DNA of 64,000 nucleotides, taken from the NCBI RefSeq assembly GCF_009870125.1, contig NC_046679.1, positions 24,924,001 to 24,988,000 of the forward strand. Direction: 5' to 3'. Position numbers and translations under genes: made by a program. This DNA comes from Drosophila pseudoobscura (lineage: Eukaryota > Arthropoda > Insecta > Diptera > Drosophilidae). Shown piece after piece: positions 11,879 to 23,180 of this stretch (its first letter is position 1; every line of letters begins with the position of its first letter). A model generated the notes under the pieces. That model was not told the origin of the DNA. It ran no database searches and saw nothing but the letters and a program-made list of their open reading frames with translations.

Positions 11879-12194
11879 GATTTGTTTATTAATTATACCG
11901 AAATTCCAGCGAAAATATATTTATTTTTTTTCGCAATCAGAGGTGGGAGGCCATCGATTAGTGTGACCGCGGATTTATCGATAAAATATACAGTCCGACC
12001 CTCATACCGAAACATACCGCCTCATTTTCAAAATATACGAATTCAAGTTCTATTTTACATATTCCTCGTTATTGATCTTCCGTCGATTAGCAGCTATATG
12101 GAAGCTACTTGATTGGCCTATTCGAAATAATTGTTTCATTCATTTCATTTAATAATCTTAAGTCTTAATAAGACTTATTAATAATAATAAAGTC
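11879..12194. promoter_or_regulatory. Vps45 promoter with DRE/motif 1 repeat copy
   Basis: Contains GTGTGACCGC (motif 1, reverse) and a perfect DRE TATCGATA at 11976-11983, with the string GATTTATCGATAAAATATA shared with the metaxin promoter copy at about 5970. It continues into ATACCG units and then GAATTCAAGTTCTATT, a sequence found in several other dispersed copies. An ATCGAT sits at about 11953. The Vps45 5' end should lie here. Confidence 0.65.
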
Positions 12195-13030
12195 TTAATA
12201 AACATCACTATCGTCACTCACGATGAAGCTGGGATTTTTTAACAGCATTTCAGTGTTCGGTTCAAAATTCTCACAGCCGTTATTCTTCCTTAGACTTTGT
12301 CTCGCATATAAAAGATTTGAAACATTTATATTCTTAAATCTATTTCTTGTATTTGTTTTTATTAAGTTCCCTTCGGAGAAAATTCTTTCACATGATGCAT
12401 TTGAAACCGGCAAAATATGTTTATATTTTAATTCATTGTTGAAATCTTTTATTTGTCCCAATGTATACCAGAAATGGCCAGGACTTTTATGTGTTTTAAT
12501 AAACTAAAAAGAACCTCATCATTTTTCTAGAGGACAAATTCATTATCGATTCCCTGCGGATCTTTAATAAGTTGAGGAAATCTTTTATACAGGTCATGCA
12601 AATCTGATAATTGGCTATTGACTATGTCTTCAGGGTTTAGGAATGAGAGAAGTTTAAAAACCTTCTCGTTAAAAGGCAAGCTTTTCTTTAATTGTATACT
12701 CAACTCGATCAAAAATGAATGTGCTCTTTGGAAAAATTCATATTTTTCATTTCTTTCTAATTTTGACACTTCAAGGCTTACATTAATGCCCAAATTCATT
12801 TTTAGGAATTCTACGAAATTAACATTGCTGCTTGGATCTAGTAAATTTAAGTCAGTATTCCTTATATATAAGTCTTTCAAATAACAGCTTAATATTAAAT
12901 TATAAGTTTCAGACATATTTTTATATATTATGTGTGCTACAGCTTTTCTATACTTAAAAATGATATTAAATCTATTTATTATAGGTAAAATATAGTCTAG
13001 AAAGTAGAAATATAATTTGACTGAAGCGTT
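12195..13030 (-). pseudogene. Decayed hAT transposase remnant
   Basis: The - strand keeps an open stretch (about 13020-12527) that reads KNASVKLYFYFLDYILPIIN at its start and PLPFNEKVFKLL-type sequence (here SLPFNEKVFKLLSFLNPED) further on. After a frameshift comes the hAT C-terminal dimerisation block LPVSNASCERIFSEGN with NLLYARQSL (12461-12195). The dimerisation motif is diagnostic for hAT transposases; the rest is an AT-rich, truncated middle region. No BED finger and no terminal repeats were identified. The frameshift, loss of the 5' half and an apparent deletion before the dimerisation block make it non-functional. Confidence 0.75.
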
Positions 13031-13287
13031 TTTAAATTTGAGAGAGTGTATACCGTAAATATACCGTCGGCTCATTTTGGACCCCAATAAATACCGAAAA
13101 GTATAAAAAATACCGTAAGCGGTCACCCTGCCATCGATGACACTTGCAATCATAATAATCGATAGCACACATACCATCGCTGATTGAGTTTCCCGCTATA
13201 ATCAATTTCAAAGCTATCTTTAGACTAGACAACAATTAGATTGTATTTATTTGTTGATGAAAAATTGGTCTATGCATAACTTATGTT
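13031..13287. other. Repeat copy with motif 6, motif 1-like and DRE-like sites
   Basis: Holds TATACCGTAAATATACCGTC (motif 6 in reverse), ATACCG twice more, GCGGTCACCCTG (motif 1 with one change) and two ATCGAT/ATCGATA cores at about 13134 and 13158. It lies just downstream of the distal MPC gene, not at a known promoter of an annotated gene. Confidence 0.5.
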
Positions 13288-14227
13288 CTACTGCTGCAGA
13301 AGAGCTGGCTTCTCCGATGTTACCTTCTCCAGTTTGGTCTGCTCCCACTTGTAGTTGTAGGCCCGCCCCAATTGGAAAAGCTGCGTCAGACTCACAAACA
13401 GATTAACAGCAAAAAGACTGTAGTTCTTTGGTATGATCACCAGAGCGTAGCGCGTCCAAATGAGATTCGTCGCTCCGAGGGCAAGGCAGCCATTTGGGGA
13501 AATAGTGTCTGCAGGTCGGGTCAGATCACTCAGTCCAGCAATAACCAAGCCCTGGGATGGAAAATACACAACAAATACAATTTAAAGATTAGAATAATTA
13601 TACAACTTGAAGTAATCTACGTTCCCATTGACTGCAAATCTTTGTAGAATGTTTTGAAAGCTCTCTCTAAGAAAAATTCCACGAGAAATCCAAAATCATT
13701 CCACTTTGAGTTATCAAAAGTCGCGCGTGTGGGAAATAGATCTGCCTCTGCCTCTCTCTATAGGTTCTCTGAGAGAGGCAAATGCGCATTTATCGCGTCG
13801 CTATTCTGAACAGGTTGTTCCGACATAAACAAATCATAATAAAGCACAATATATGGTCGTTTTAGTACGAGTAGAGTAGCAGAAACGCTCGCCTACAGAT
13901 TTGTTTATCAGTTTCGACGCGATAATGAAAATTGCCAAAGGACGCAGCTGTCAAAGTTATGTAACCTCCTGACAACTTACCCATTTGACCAGCGGTGCCC
14001 AAAAGAATATCGTCTTTGGACCTTAACAGAGCAGAATCAGTAATGAGATCAGTTTGTTGGTTGGGCACTCTTTGACACTCACCAGCTGGATGCATCCAGA
14101 GGGGACGCATCTTGGGGGGTACAAACTTATCACAGACTCCAATCAGTCCATTGTACGCCTTTGAGTGGAGTCCTAGTCTCTTACCCACTGAGGCAAGGGC
14201 TGCTGCAGATGGAGGCTTCGGGGGCAT
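13288..14227 (-). CDS. CG9396: MPC2-type mitochondrial pyruvate carrier subunit (distal copy)
   Basis: MPC subunits form the heterodimeric pyruvate importer of the mitochondrial inner membrane. Exons 14227-14083, 14021-13981 and 13551-13288 (phases 1 and 0) give 149 residues. The 41-nt middle exon encodes the core GPKTIFFWAPLVKW. RPADTIS, LIWTRYALVIIPKNYSLFAVN and the final helix ending in QLGRAYNY are conserved MPC2 features, forming three short membrane segments. The gene is a tandem paralogue of the next one, with identical exon phases and the same 41-nt exon. It is more divergent: intron 2 has grown to 429 nt, and it ends in KPALLQQ instead of KPALTQ. Paralogues of this kind are often male-biased in flies, which is an inference here. 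Which D. melanogaster symbol matches which copy is from memory. Confidence 0.9.
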
Positions 14228-15869
14228 TATCTTTCTGAGGGCTCTGAACGTCAAACCTTTTCAGACAGCCAAGAGAAACTGAAGTGATGTTCGATAATGA
14301 AAATTGAGAACAGATGATTCGCGCTGTTTTAGTCAAGCTTCTATTAATTGATTAGAAGTGTTAGTCTAGCAATAGATTGGAACGTGATAACGAAGAGCAG
14401 CGTTCTGGAGAGCAGAGCGGAATACCCAAGTAGAATCTGGTACACAAACAGCTCCAACGAAGCTCTCACCGGCAACTGAGCTTTCTGTTAAGTGTGGGGT
14501 CCCTATGTTTATGTTTTACTAGTTTTATTAGCGCAATTCTGTTATCACCAGAATTATCATTTACCATAAGGCATAGATGTCTATAGACATACATTTTGTA
14601 TGTAAATGTGGCCCCACACAAACTGAAGCAGGGTAGGTAATACTATCTCAACCTGTTTGGATAGGCATACAGCACCTCTCTATAAAACACATTTGCAAAT
14701 AAATACACATAACATATACATATGTAAATGTCAATATGTTCGCATAGCGTGTGATTAAAATAATATGAATTATCTTGTATCTGCAGATAATACACTTTTC
14801 AATCCGTTAGAAAACTGTAAATGCTGTATACAAATTTGAAACGGGGGAATACATTCTTCACAATATGCAGTCGGATCATACTAAAGACCTCTTTATCAGA
14901 GCCTACGTTTAAAGCCAAATCCTTGATAAGTGTGCTCTAATACAATCTTAAAGGGGAAGGAACCCTTAAAAGAGCCAGTTCTCCAATTCTGTTTTCTCAT
15001 TATGTGTCATTGCTTCTTGATAGAGTATTAGTACGTTTTCTCTATACGCTTAGCCATTGTCTCGAAACACATTTCTTGAAAATGCAAACCAAACTTTATA
15101 TGAAAATGCAAAGAAAATATATACATGTATACATATATGTATGTGAAAAAGGCGAAAAAAAATATGAAATAGCTCGAACACCTCGATGCCCACGCCCATG
15201 CCGTCCAGATGCGACTATGGAAAATAAAATAAATACAATAAAAACGTGTCGCCGACAGGTAAGGACACCTGCAAAAGCCACTTGTGAATAGTCGAATGAA
15301 GAAAGCGCTCTTAAGTTTACAGGCAGTCTGTGGAGCCAAAAGAATATAAACCCAGCAAACATGAATTTTTTACTTCTTAAGCGTCGATAAATCCATTCTT
15401 AAAAAAAGTATACACTAAATTGTTTGATGTCATATTCATTTACTTAAAAACTAAAATTTTTCCAAATACCATTTTTTCAACGGTCATTAGGTAATTCTAT
15501 CAAACGAAGGAAAAAAAAATTCAGTAAAATTATAGCAACGATTTCTTCAACAAACATTAAATTTTTTCCAATAGATTATTTTGTTTTCTATCAACTAATA
15601 ATAAACAATATATTCAAGTTTTTTCAAAATATAAATAATTAATATTTTGCGGTACCCCCCAAACGTATAAAGACTTCAGATATTCATCCGTTATATCCTC
15701 AAATCAAACTCCACCTATAACATCCGCTAACTGAACTAGTAAGAATAGTTTTTGGCTTCCGTTTTCTTATTTTGGCAGTCATAAGGACCTAGACATTCTC
15801 TAGTCTAGCCAATCTAGTGAATCCTAATATCCAGAATCGTCCTGAATCATGAAAGATGGAATCTTCTCT
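14228..15869. other. AT-rich intergenic spacer
   Basis: Upstream region of the distal MPC copy, then about 1.4 kb of AT-rich DNA between the two MPC genes. No coding sequence, tRNA or terminal repeat was recognised. The part from about 15400 is A/T-homopolymer rich and may belong to the Tc1-like element that follows. Confidence 0.45.
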
Positions 15870-16275
15870 TTCAGTAACTGATTATATACTGGCCACAACT
15901 CTACTGCGAATAATTTCTTCATACTTTTTTGCATTCATCAGACCCTTCTCTTAATCATAAATAGCGATTCAGTTTTATATTTAGATATTTATCCCCATAT
16001 CATAATATTAGCCGAAGATTAAATTCGGACTCATCCGAGAATATGAACACTCAGATTAAGCAAAATTTTATTTTCTTTAAACCAATTTAAGCGAACTTTC
16101 TTCATTCGACTATGCAGAAGTGGCTTTCTGCCAGGGTTCCTTGCTATTAAAGACACCTTCTTTGGCCGAAGCCAAATAGTTCGAGCTGAAATATCATTTG
16201 AAAAACTTTCCTGCAGCTCTGATGCTATCTCAATATAATTTTTAAGCCGATTTCTACGGTAGCACATTCCAATAT
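15870..16275 (-). pseudogene. Tc1/mariner-family transposase remnant
   Basis: Read on the - strand, the segment from 16267 gives the Tc1 helix-turn-helix region: SARTIWLRPKKVSLIARNPG followed by RKPLLHSRMKKVRLNWFKEN, a Tc1 signature. Further on there is a catalytic-core piece FSDESEFNL (about 16025-15990), and then GLMNAKKYEEII (about 15930), normally found well downstream in Tc1 transposases. Several frameshifts and a deletion between these blocks make it a pseudogene. Terminal inverted repeats were not identified. Confidence 0.75.
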
Positions 16276-16768
16276 ATTTTAATTTGGTTGGTAGACATAA
16301 CTTAGTTCAATAGGTACCAATATACATGACAAAATCACAGATTGACTCTGTGAAAATAGATAAGAGCTTAAAGATCGTTATCGACAAAGTCCATTCTATA
16401 CTTTATGTATAATTCCCAGTAAAAGTACTTTTGTTTCACTACTATCTACAGTCTTACAATGTATTGGTTTATTTGTTGAAGATCACAAAATGTCCAATAA
16501 TGAATTCTCGTATCAATAAAAAAGCATACGCGAAGCCTCCACATTTACAACTTAAGTAGTACGAATCACGTTTATAAGGCATAACACCATAAATAATAAT
16601 GGTCAACAAAGTGTATACACGCAGATATAGATCTGCGCAGAATATACCCTTTTCAGATCCTTTCGTTAACGATGTGCGTTGTGGGATTGGTTTGTAAAAT
16701 ACAAATAGATTTAAATATATATGTATATAGGGGGATATGGGGGATAGCACCAATTCGATGGAAATTCT
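16276..16768. other. 3' UTR of the proximal MPC gene and spacer
   Basis: AT-rich DNA following the TAG at 16769-16771 on the - strand. No coding sequence was recognised. Confidence 0.4.
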
Positions 16769-17563
16769 CTACTGCGTGAGGGCGGGCTTCTCTTCCTGCG
16801 CCTTCTTCAGTTTCTCCTGCTCCTGCTGGTACATGTAGGCGCGACCCAGTTGGACCATCTGCGTCAGGCCGACAAAGAGATTCACGGCAAATAGACTGTA
16901 GTTCTTGGGTATGATCACCAGGGAGTAGCGTGACCAGACGATGCCCGTGGCCGCCAAGGCAGCGCATGCGGATACGGAAATTGTGTCCGCTGGCCTGGCC
17001 AAATCACCCAGTCCGGCTGCAACGAGACCCTAGACGGGAAGGGATAGATGTGTTAGCAAAGTTTTCCACAATCCACACGAACACGCACACGCACACACAA
17101 ACACTCAGTTATCAGACGCGTCCAAGCTGGTTGCTCGGAATAATCAAAATTATTTCATTTAATGGTACCTGCGAACAGATTTCTACTATATGGTCGCTGG
17201 GATTTCAATGTGTGTGCGATAATGAAAATTAGTGAAGGTCGTGCGCTCTCCCAGTTATGTAACCGCCGACTAGCAGGAGAAATTGCAAACTTACCCACTT
17301 GAATACGGGCGCCCAGAAGAAGATCGTTTTGGGACCTGAATAGGAACAAGCAGTTCAAGTTAAGAATCACGATAAGGTATCCCGCAATGGGACTCACCAG
17401 CTGCGTGCATCCACAGGGGACGCATCTTGGCGGGCACAAACTTGTCACAGGCTCCAATGAGGCCATTGTACACCTTGGAGTGAAGACCCTTTCCAGCGGA
17501 AGCAGCAGCAGCTGGAGGCGGCGGTGGCACGGGTGTCGGTGGCTGAACGGCTGTTGACGACAT
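16769..17563 (-). CDS. CG9399: MPC2-type mitochondrial pyruvate carrier subunit (proximal copy)
   Basis: Pyruvate carrier subunit of the mitochondrial inner membrane. Exons 17563-17398, 17335-17295 and 17029-16769 (phases 1 and 0) give 155 residues. After a Pro/Ala-rich leader (VPPPPPAAAASAGK) comes GLHSKVYNGLIGACDKFVPA, then KMRPLWMHAAGPKTIFFWAP across the first splice, RPADTISVSACAALAATGIV (membrane segment) and SRYSLVIIPKNYSLFAVNLF, all typical of MPC2. The ATG at 17563 is the first in-frame one; upstream codons are open but contain no ATG. Compared with the distal copy the core is better conserved, so this is probably the broadly expressed gene. Confidence 0.93.
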
Positions 17564-18199
17564 TATGCTTTTGACTTGAGCGAAAAAAATTCCACGAGCT
17601 GTGAATGTGAGCAACAATAAAAGCGGGCCAGACAGACACCTCCAACCGGACCGAATAGCAATGAGAAAATAAAATGTAGTAGGAAACTACGAACAACAAA
17701 AGCCTCGAAGCATTGCCACGCGCATGGGAGCTCTCTCACCCACACACAGACGCACGCAAACCAGAACAAACAGCTGAGAGCGATAAACATTTGCGTCTTC
17801 CTATTAGACACTCTCTCGACTTTCTATCCCATCATCAAATATATCCCGTCTACTATATAATATATGATACAAATACAAATCCACATTAAATATTCCCACT
17901 TTAACAAGTTTGGGGAAACCATCAGGTATTTTTGTTTCATTTCAGCAGGTTGTTTCACTTAAACATCCTTGACCTTGACTTTCACACTGGTGTGGTGTGG
18001 GGAGTGTGTGCCAATTTCCGCAGCAGCAGCGTAATGTTGACGGAAGCAAAAAGTATGCGAAATAAATGCAATAATGCAGGGAATTCTAAAAATAACTCTG
18101 AATTAAAAAAATCACGACCAGTGCGAATCGCAAGCAGTGTGACCTCTTAAGCCCCCTCTATTTAAACAGTTCAAAGACTTGAGGTAAATGGCGGAAAAC
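17564..18199. other. Upstream region of proximal MPC gene
   Basis: Contains the promoter side of the MPC gene. A CAGTGTGACC string (motif 1 in reverse) occurs at about 18135. Nothing coding was recognised. Confidence 0.4.
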
Positions 18200-18224
18200 A
18201 TTACTGATTGTAAATTCTTCTTGT

Positions 18225-18690
18225 AGATGTCGTACCAGCTTTCCTCTGAACTTATAGAAAACCACGATTTCTTTCACCTGAACTACGCTAAAAATATTAC
18301 ATTTTCATTATTTCCGGTGGAATATTAAAATACCCCCTTGGTCTACAATGGGTTAATCGATCTCCGTCAAGGATTGGAAGCCATATTCTTCTGTTTTGAT
18401 ATTCGATTTGAAATTACTTGCTAGCTAGAACTTCCATACCTGAACACAGAATTTTATCCGATTAATGAATACATTTTCTACTTCACTGGCTCATTTCAAA
18501 TCCAGCCTTTTATTGGATTTTGTCGGAAAAAAGGTTTTTGGGAAAAGGCTAAACAAATAAAACGTAGGTGAGTAATCGTTCCAATTGCTCAATTTTGATA
18601 TTCCGTTGAATAATACTGGCTAACTAAGACTCTCAGCTCAGCCCACATAATTGTATGCCATTGATGAATAAGTTCGCTGCAAGATTAACT
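18225..18690 (-). repeat. Dispersed repeat copy (motif-6 family, extended type)
   Basis: In reverse complement, about 18230-18400 matches 45570-45735 closely: both contain CCTTGACGGAG, GATTAAC and AGTTCAGAGGAAAG in the same order. The adjacent part (about 18590-18680) matches the copy near 23030 (TTTTGATATTCCGTTGAATA, CCCACATAATTGTATGCC-like). It is one member of a family found at several places in the window. No ORF was seen. Confidence 0.7.
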
Positions 18691-19424
18691 TTTAAGTACT
18701 CGTTTTTATTGTATTGTGCATAAAATAAAGTTTAAGCAAAAAGTTAAACAGTGCCAACGTAAGGGGAGTACGGAATGTCATGTCATATCTTACATGTTGC
18801 TGGTCAACCTAAATGGCTCTAAAATGGAAGAATCCAGTTCCAATTTCATGTTGTTTTATTGGCTAGATTAAGATTATAATTAAATTTTTCATATATAGTT
18901 ATATGTTATATTTTTATATTAATACGAGAAACATCTCTAATATGTAGATAACATTTCATTCAACTACATGTACATGTAATTATTTATGTTCATATCGACT
19001 GCGGCCTCAAAGAAGGCGCGCAATTTTTTGATTGTTGGAAAAACAATAATTCTTTATATTCCACATACTTTAATCACAGCAGTGGGCAGGGCAAATATTT
19101 TTCAATTTCCATCTGATTTGTATGTTGAGCTCACCATGTCTATGGTGATCTATGATCTCTATGCATGTCGTGTTCTTGTTTTTTGGAATATTTATGCATG
19201 TGTGCAAAGCTTTTTACCTCCGCACAGTGTGTCAAAAACACTTCTCCAGCTGTGATTACTGCGCAATAATGTCGAAAACGTGTTCAAGTGACGCACAAAT
19301 GTAAATAAATGATAATTAATGATAATGAGCAGACAGCAGCTCGGCAGACACCTGGTATGCCGATATTATTTTAGTTTTCCGTAACTTGAAATCATTTCCA
19401 GGCAATCGTTTTTTGTTTTTGTTT
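18691..19424. other. Unannotated intergenic DNA
   Basis: AT-rich, no recognised coding sequence, no RNA gene and no repeat termini. An open stretch at 18986-19255 has no recognisable protein features. Confidence 0.35.
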
Positions 19425-19760
19425 TTATACCCGGTACTCAAAGAATATCGGGATATATTGGATTTATGCAGATTTCCGACAGCCAGAAGGAATCATGTAC
19501 ATATATATGTATTCTTAATCAGCATTGATGCTTAGCCTAGTCGATACAGCCAAGTCTGTCCTTCCACTTTGATGAGCTAGAGCAAACACATTTTGTGCGT
19601 CAGACTCCTGTGATATCACACTGAATCAAGTCTTGTTTCAAAAGTTTCGCCACGTCCTTTCAGATAGTGAAAATCTGTGGCATCCACAATATTAAAGAAA
19701 CTATTATTAATATCTACCAGATTGCAGAATTTTAATCAGATCGAATTATGGGTATAGCCA
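19425..19760 (+). mobile_element. DINE-1/INE-1 element copy
   Basis: Begins with TACCCGGTACTC and contains GACAGCCAGAAGGAATC, GTCGATACAGCC and GTGAAAATCTGTGGCATCCA, the last string being identical in the copy at about 33200. The order TACCC end, CAGAAGGAA, GATCAGCAT-like, GTCGA, GTCTGTCC, GCTAGAGCAA is that of Drosophila DINE-1, a non-autonomous Helitron-derived family. Confidence 0.75.
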
Positions 19761-20548
19761 GAGTCAAGAAAAATATATCCCGTGACTCCCCTGCGTCACG
19801 ATCGGTCTCTCTTCCATGTCCTGTAGCGCCCCCTGACGGAGTGAGCGAGATATAATGGAATGTAAACAGCTCATAAGATCGCACATATATGTATATACAA
19901 ACTGAGTGGTAGACCTGTTAACAATATCTCGACTGTTTTTTTTTTTATCGTTTTCATTAGTTAGAAATGTATACATATGTAATTTCAATTACAAATCAAA
20001 GGCGTACATAATATTAAATTATTCCATATAAATCAAATAGTTCTACAATTTTTTTTTTTTTTCGTTATGTATGTCATTTCTGTGTGGTATATCGGGTAGC
20101 AAATCGGTTCGGTTTGCCCCCGTTCACTATACAAATCGAATTATGTTTTCTGGCGATCCACATGCACATTTATTAAGGTGTTTTATAATTTTCTTAGCAC
20201 AGAATTGAGAGAAGCTAAAACTGATGACAAGAGTACGTTTTTTGTCCGGCTCTCTAAATGTTTTCTCTTGGGGGCCGGGGCTGATGCTGGTTAAATAATA
20301 CACTTGCTTTGGGCTGCTGCTGCTGGCAAATGGTGCAATTGTTTTGGGCTTTGAGTGGTGGAAATTATGTATTGCTATTATTATAATGTGAAGTGATTTT
20401 CTTGCTGCTCCCATATTTTTATACACAAGCTTAATGTGTAAGTAAATGTAAGTTTTAGCACTCTTCGCCAAAAAAACTATCTGTCTGTCTGTCTGTTGCA
20501 CGCTTTTGCTTGCTGCTGCTGCTCTGGTTTTGGTTTCTCTGTGGATCC
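19761..20548. other. Importin alpha 3 3' UTR and spacer
   Basis: Holds poly-T runs at about 19937 and 20050, a (CTGT)n tract at about 20483 and a GCTGCTGCT run near 20511. The half nearest 20548 is presumably the 3' UTR of the gene to the right. No coding sequence was recognised. Confidence 0.4.
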
Positions 20549-22388
20549 TTAAAAATTGAATGAGTTCATTGGTAGCTTGTCAGCATTCGGATCAAAGTTG
20601 TATTGTGTGCCATCTGATGAGGGGGCCATGTTGGTTTGTTCGCCCTGTTATTAAATACACATATTCCAGCAATCAGAAAAATCCAATGTTTTTGTTTACT
20701 TGGCGGCCTGTCACTCACCTCATCCGTAAAGAACTGATCGATGATTTCGTAGGCCAGTTTATAAATTTCCACATTCTCGTGGCTCTGCAGACGCTCAATC
20801 TTGGCCAGACCCTCGCACTCCTCAATAAAGTTGGCCACCGTTTCCACATGTGTATCGGCCATCTTGAGCATATTGTTTAAACCATCAAGCACAACCTGGA
20901 ATAAAAATGGTTACTCCTGGACATAGACCGTACGCAGGGGACATCTCTTACATTGATAACTTGCGTATCCTGGCATGAGAGGAGATCACAGAACGGCGGG
21001 ATGACACCCTCCTTGATCAGTGTGAAGACCTGCTCGCGGTTGCCGCTAATGGTCAGATTGCTGATGGCCCAAGCGGCCTCCTTCTGTGTCTGGAATTCAC
21101 CCTTGCTCAGGTTCTCAATGATTTTTGGCAAAAGACCCACATTGATAACGGCCTGCACTTGTGACTGGTTGCCGGCGGTGATGTTCGAGAGGAACCAGAC
21201 AGCCTCCTTTCGTATCTTCTCCTTGGGATGGGAGAGTAGGACCGGGAAATAAGAGAGCGCATCATAGTTGAGCACAACCTGTGTCTGCTCATCCGATCCG
21301 GTCACAATATTGCCCACAGCACGCAGAGCAGCTGTCTGTACCTTGACCTCGCTATTGCCCAGAAGGGGTATCAGCTTCGGCACCACGCCGCTCTCAATAA
21401 CCATTTGAATCTGCTCGTTTCCGCCGTCGGTCAGATAACTAATCGCCCAGACCGTGTCCACCAATATGTTCGTGTCAGTGTGGTGGATGAGCACATTGAG
21501 TGCGGGCAGGATTTCGTGAATTGTGGCGGCTGGTGGGGGTGGATCCTTGTTGCGGCACAAGTTCACGATCACCCAAGTGACATTGCGCAAGAACGAAATC
21601 GGTATGTCTGGCTTAATGAAAGACAGGAGTGGCTGGACCACGCCGTGCTTGATGACAAAGTCGCGCAACATGGGTCCGTCGCCGATGATATTACCAAGAG
21701 CCCACACGGCCTGTTCGCACACATTCGCAGCGGGAGAATTGAGAAGTTGAAGGAAGAGTGGCACTGCACCTGCGCCGACGACCTGAAAAGCATCACACAT
21801 TGCCCCGACCCAAGATTAGCACTTTCCTCCAGCGAGCATTGAGCACAGTATTGGGGTGTAATCATTACCTGATTGGTTTGATCTGATGTGCCAGAGGCAA
21901 TGTTGGTTAGGGCCCAGGCAGCCTCAAACTGCAGCATTGTGTGATTGTGATTCTTCAGACACTCCACCAAAATGGGCAATATGTCGCTCTGGATAAGATC
22001 ATTGATGGGTGGATTTTTGTCCGAGGAAAGCAGCTTGCGGGCGGCCTGGACGGCTGCCAACTGTTGATCTGGTTTGCTGGAATCTGCTGCGGCCTGTGCC
22101 AGCTTCTTCAGGTTAATGGAAGTGGGCAACTGCTCATCCTCGTCTGTGTTCGAATCCAAGTTCGGGACATTGCGGCGCTTCAATATGGTCTCCTCCCGCT
22201 TGTTCTTCCTAAGCTCAACCGTCACCTCATTGCGGCGTCGTCGCATCTCCTGAATAATTATCAAATATATTGATGTTGTGCTAGATAAATAATTGCCTCT
22301 GGGGCGGGGTCTAGCGGTTTCGACTTACATCCTGATCCTTGCCTTTGTTTTTGAAGTTTTGTAAACGATTCTGTTCCAGCGACGTCAT
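20549..22388 (-). CDS. Kap-alpha3: Importin alpha 3 (karyopherin alpha 3/4 class)
   Basis: Adaptor that binds nuclear localisation signals and links cargo to importin beta. Exons 22388-22329, 22249-21869, 21782-20952, 20895-20719 and 20644-20549, all phase 0, give 514 residues. The basic importin-beta-binding region is at about 21-55 ([19 protein letters not shown], then ILKRRNV). It is followed by armadillo repeats with the usual [29 protein letters not shown] and [13 protein letters not shown] motifs, whose conserved Trp/Asn pairs form the NLS groove. The tail is acidic to hydrophobic ([11 protein letters not shown]) and ends in [10 protein letters not shown]-like sequence ([11 protein letters not shown]). 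It belongs to the alpha3 clade rather than Pendulin-type alpha2. Confidence 0.97.
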
Positions 22389-22935
22389 TTTGTCGGCTCT
22401 GTGTGTGCTTGTGTGTGTCGAGTAATGGAAAATATTCTTTTAAAAATGCGTATGCTAAACAATCAATTTGGTGGCGTCCACCTCCTGAGGCATTCAGTAA
22501 TTTGTTTCAATTACAGAGGCGAAGAAAAAATGTAATCGCACGCACACATAAACAGAAATAACAGGGCGCAGGGGCACGGTAGCAGCAGTGAAAAAATATA
22601 TGTACGTCGTCCGACCGTCCCACACAATCGAATCGACCAACACAATTGCACAGCACAGAGCAACACAAAGTCACAGCAATAGCAGCACGATGGCATAGAC
22701 GAAAAAAGAAATGGCGAATAAAAGTTGATATTTAGCTCTGCATACCTCTTGTTCTACCATTAAAATCCACTTGAATGTTTTCAACTTACGTTTGCAGCTA
22801 AAATTATGGCTTCAAAATACGACACTGGCACTTTTTCCCGTGTGAAAAAGTGATTTCGATTTTCCTTTTTTTTATAAAAATTGCAATTCGTGACAGCGAC
22901 GTACTTGAAGTTGGCTGCGTTGGCCAGTGTGAACC
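22389..22935 (-). promoter_or_regulatory. Importin alpha 3 5' UTR intron and promoter
   Basis: A - strand donor GTAAGTTG (about 22790) after GCTGCAAAC and an acceptor CACACAG just before the ATG (intron about 22399-22790) indicate a 5' noncoding exon near 22791-22900. Motif 1-like sequence CAGTGTGAACC lies at 22925-22935, at the expected place for the start site, and runs directly into a motif 6 repeat copy. Confidence 0.55.
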
Positions 22936-23180
22936 TCAGAAATATACCGTCTCATTTCGAAAATATACCGTAAATATACTGACGAATTCAAGTTCTATTA
23001 TAAAAATTCCTCGATTTTGATATTCCGTTGAATATTACTAGCTAGATTGAACCTTCAGCCATGCCCACGTAATTTTATCCAATTTATGAATCAATTTGCT
23101 ACTTGACTGGCTTATTTAAAATACTTGCGTTTGTTGGATCTGATATAAAAAAAGGTTTTAGGAAAAAGGTCAAACAAAAA
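22921..23180 (-). repeat. Dispersed repeat copy with motif 6 end
   Basis: Starts at the motif 1-like site, then AAATATACCGTC and AAATATACCGTAAATATAC (motif 6 reversed), GACGAATTCAAGTTCTATTA, TTTTGATATTCCGTTGAATA and CATGCCCACGTAATTTTATC. The same blocks appear in the same order in reverse orientation at 36480-36690 and 46440-46650. Confidence 0.75.

Noticed and set aside
13862-14254. MPC distal copy starting upstream of 14227
   Set aside because: The extra codons have no ATG; the first in-frame ATG is at 14227 and aligns with the paralogue start.
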